DNA of 13,661 nucleotides from Thiopontia sp964344785 (GTDB lineage Bacteria > Pseudomonadota > Gammaproteobacteria > GCF-002020875): assembly GCA_964344785.1 (NCBI GenBank), contig CAYFOR010000078.1:1-13661 (forward strand), in the 5' to 3' direction. A program made the translations under genes and the position numbers. The notes under the pieces were generated by a model that was not told the DNA's origin, made no database searches, and saw only the letters and a program-made list of their open reading frames with translations. Positions 13,324 to 13,661 of this stretch are shown one piece after another; within the stretch, counting starts at the first letter, position 1, and each line of letters opens with the position of its first letter.

Positions 13324-13661
13324 CTACCCAACAATTACAACCTTTGCCACATATATAAGTACCCCAAGTGAACAGTAGAACCCCCATACCGAGAAGGACT
13401 TGAAGGACTCAAACTGCAAACCAGACATTCCTCCCGTTGGTATTACTGAGTACAAATCTGAGACCACCAACCTGTTCTCATGCAACTTCGCAACAAAGTC
13501 ATTATACGAGTTCCTAAACGACTTCTCTAAAGCAAGGTAATACGCATCCAGCGCCGCAAAGACAACCACTGGAAGAAGTGCAATCCAGACAATCTCTGGT
13601 TTTCCTTTATCCCGCCTTATTCACCAAATAACCCATAAAACAAGGAGGCGCGCCCTCTATT
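13324..13661 (-). pseudogene. C-terminal part of a small membrane protein, in-frame stop, cut by window edge
   Basis: The open part (13324-13620, 98 codons with no stop) reads DKGKPEIVWIALLPVVVFAA, LDAYYLALEKSFRNSYNDFV, then a linker and a final hydrophobic stretch (SVWGFYCSLGVLIYVAKVVI) before TAG. It has two membrane-spanning segments and the LDAYYLALEKSFR signature I associate with a family of uncharacterised small bacterial membrane proteins. Upstream in the same frame is TGA at 13621-13623, and beyond it a hydrophobic run (LLVLWVIW) continues to the window edge, which looks like the preceding helix. So the gene is probably broken by that stop. Only a GTG at 13569, with no ribosome site, could start the rest, and that would cut into the first helix. 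Function unknown. Confidence 0.55.

Noticed and set aside
1..13661. tRNA, rRNA, CRISPR arrays, insertion sequences
   Set aside because: No cloverleaf with a CCA end, no spaced repeat array, and no transposase or terminal inverted repeats were seen by eye.

Overview
The window reads as a stretch of a gammaproteobacterial chromosome. It encodes an Escherichia-type NADP isocitrate dehydrogenase with the AceK-type phosphoserine site, an FCD-type GntR regulator, TadA, and receiver domains of the GWDG type. Base composition is moderate in most genes and clearly AT-richer at the right end (about 12.78-13.66 kb). A free-living or symbiotic sulfur oxidiser-like member of the Chromatiales would fit, but that is a guess from general protein style and has not been checked.

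Layout. The first 223 bases hold no gene, but contain a hairpin just after the first kinase gene and two facing DnaA-box-like 9-mers. From 6185 leftwards, five genes read on the minus strand: an FMN nitroreductase, a GntR/FCD repressor, icd, a metallo-beta-lactamase-fold hydrolase, and a soluble hybrid kinase (REC-HisKA-HATPase-REC-Hpt). The last three are closely spaced and look like one operon. At 6344 the direction flips: a 1025-residue membrane hybrid kinase (sensor-PAS-HisKA-HATPase-REC-Hpt) runs to 9421. It meets a response-regulator diguanylate cyclase (REC-GGDEF) tail to tail, with only 25 bases between them. To the right lie tadA and a two-gene AbiE-like type IV toxin-antitoxin module, all on the minus strand. 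The last 0.8 kb is AT-rich and holds two damaged genes: a frameshifted, N-truncated fragment with a DUF429-like look, and the C-terminal part of a small membrane protein with an in-frame TGA.

How the genes may work together. The two hybrid kinases share a paralogous catalytic core, and each ends in its own receiver plus Hpt domain. The soluble kinase and the cyclase share an unusual N-terminal receiver with about 25-30 extra residues between the acidic pocket and the phospho-Asp, and a GWDGLETA signature. The simplest model is that phosphate from the membrane kinase reaches these receivers through the Hpt domains and sets c-di-GMP output; this is inference. The GntR repressor very likely controls itself through two TTGTCGACA palindromes. 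The AbiE module very likely controls itself through a 14-bp palindrome at its promoter. The membrane kinase promoter carries an exact-period tandem 20-bp repeat over its -35 region, which points to an activator or repressor not encoded nearby.
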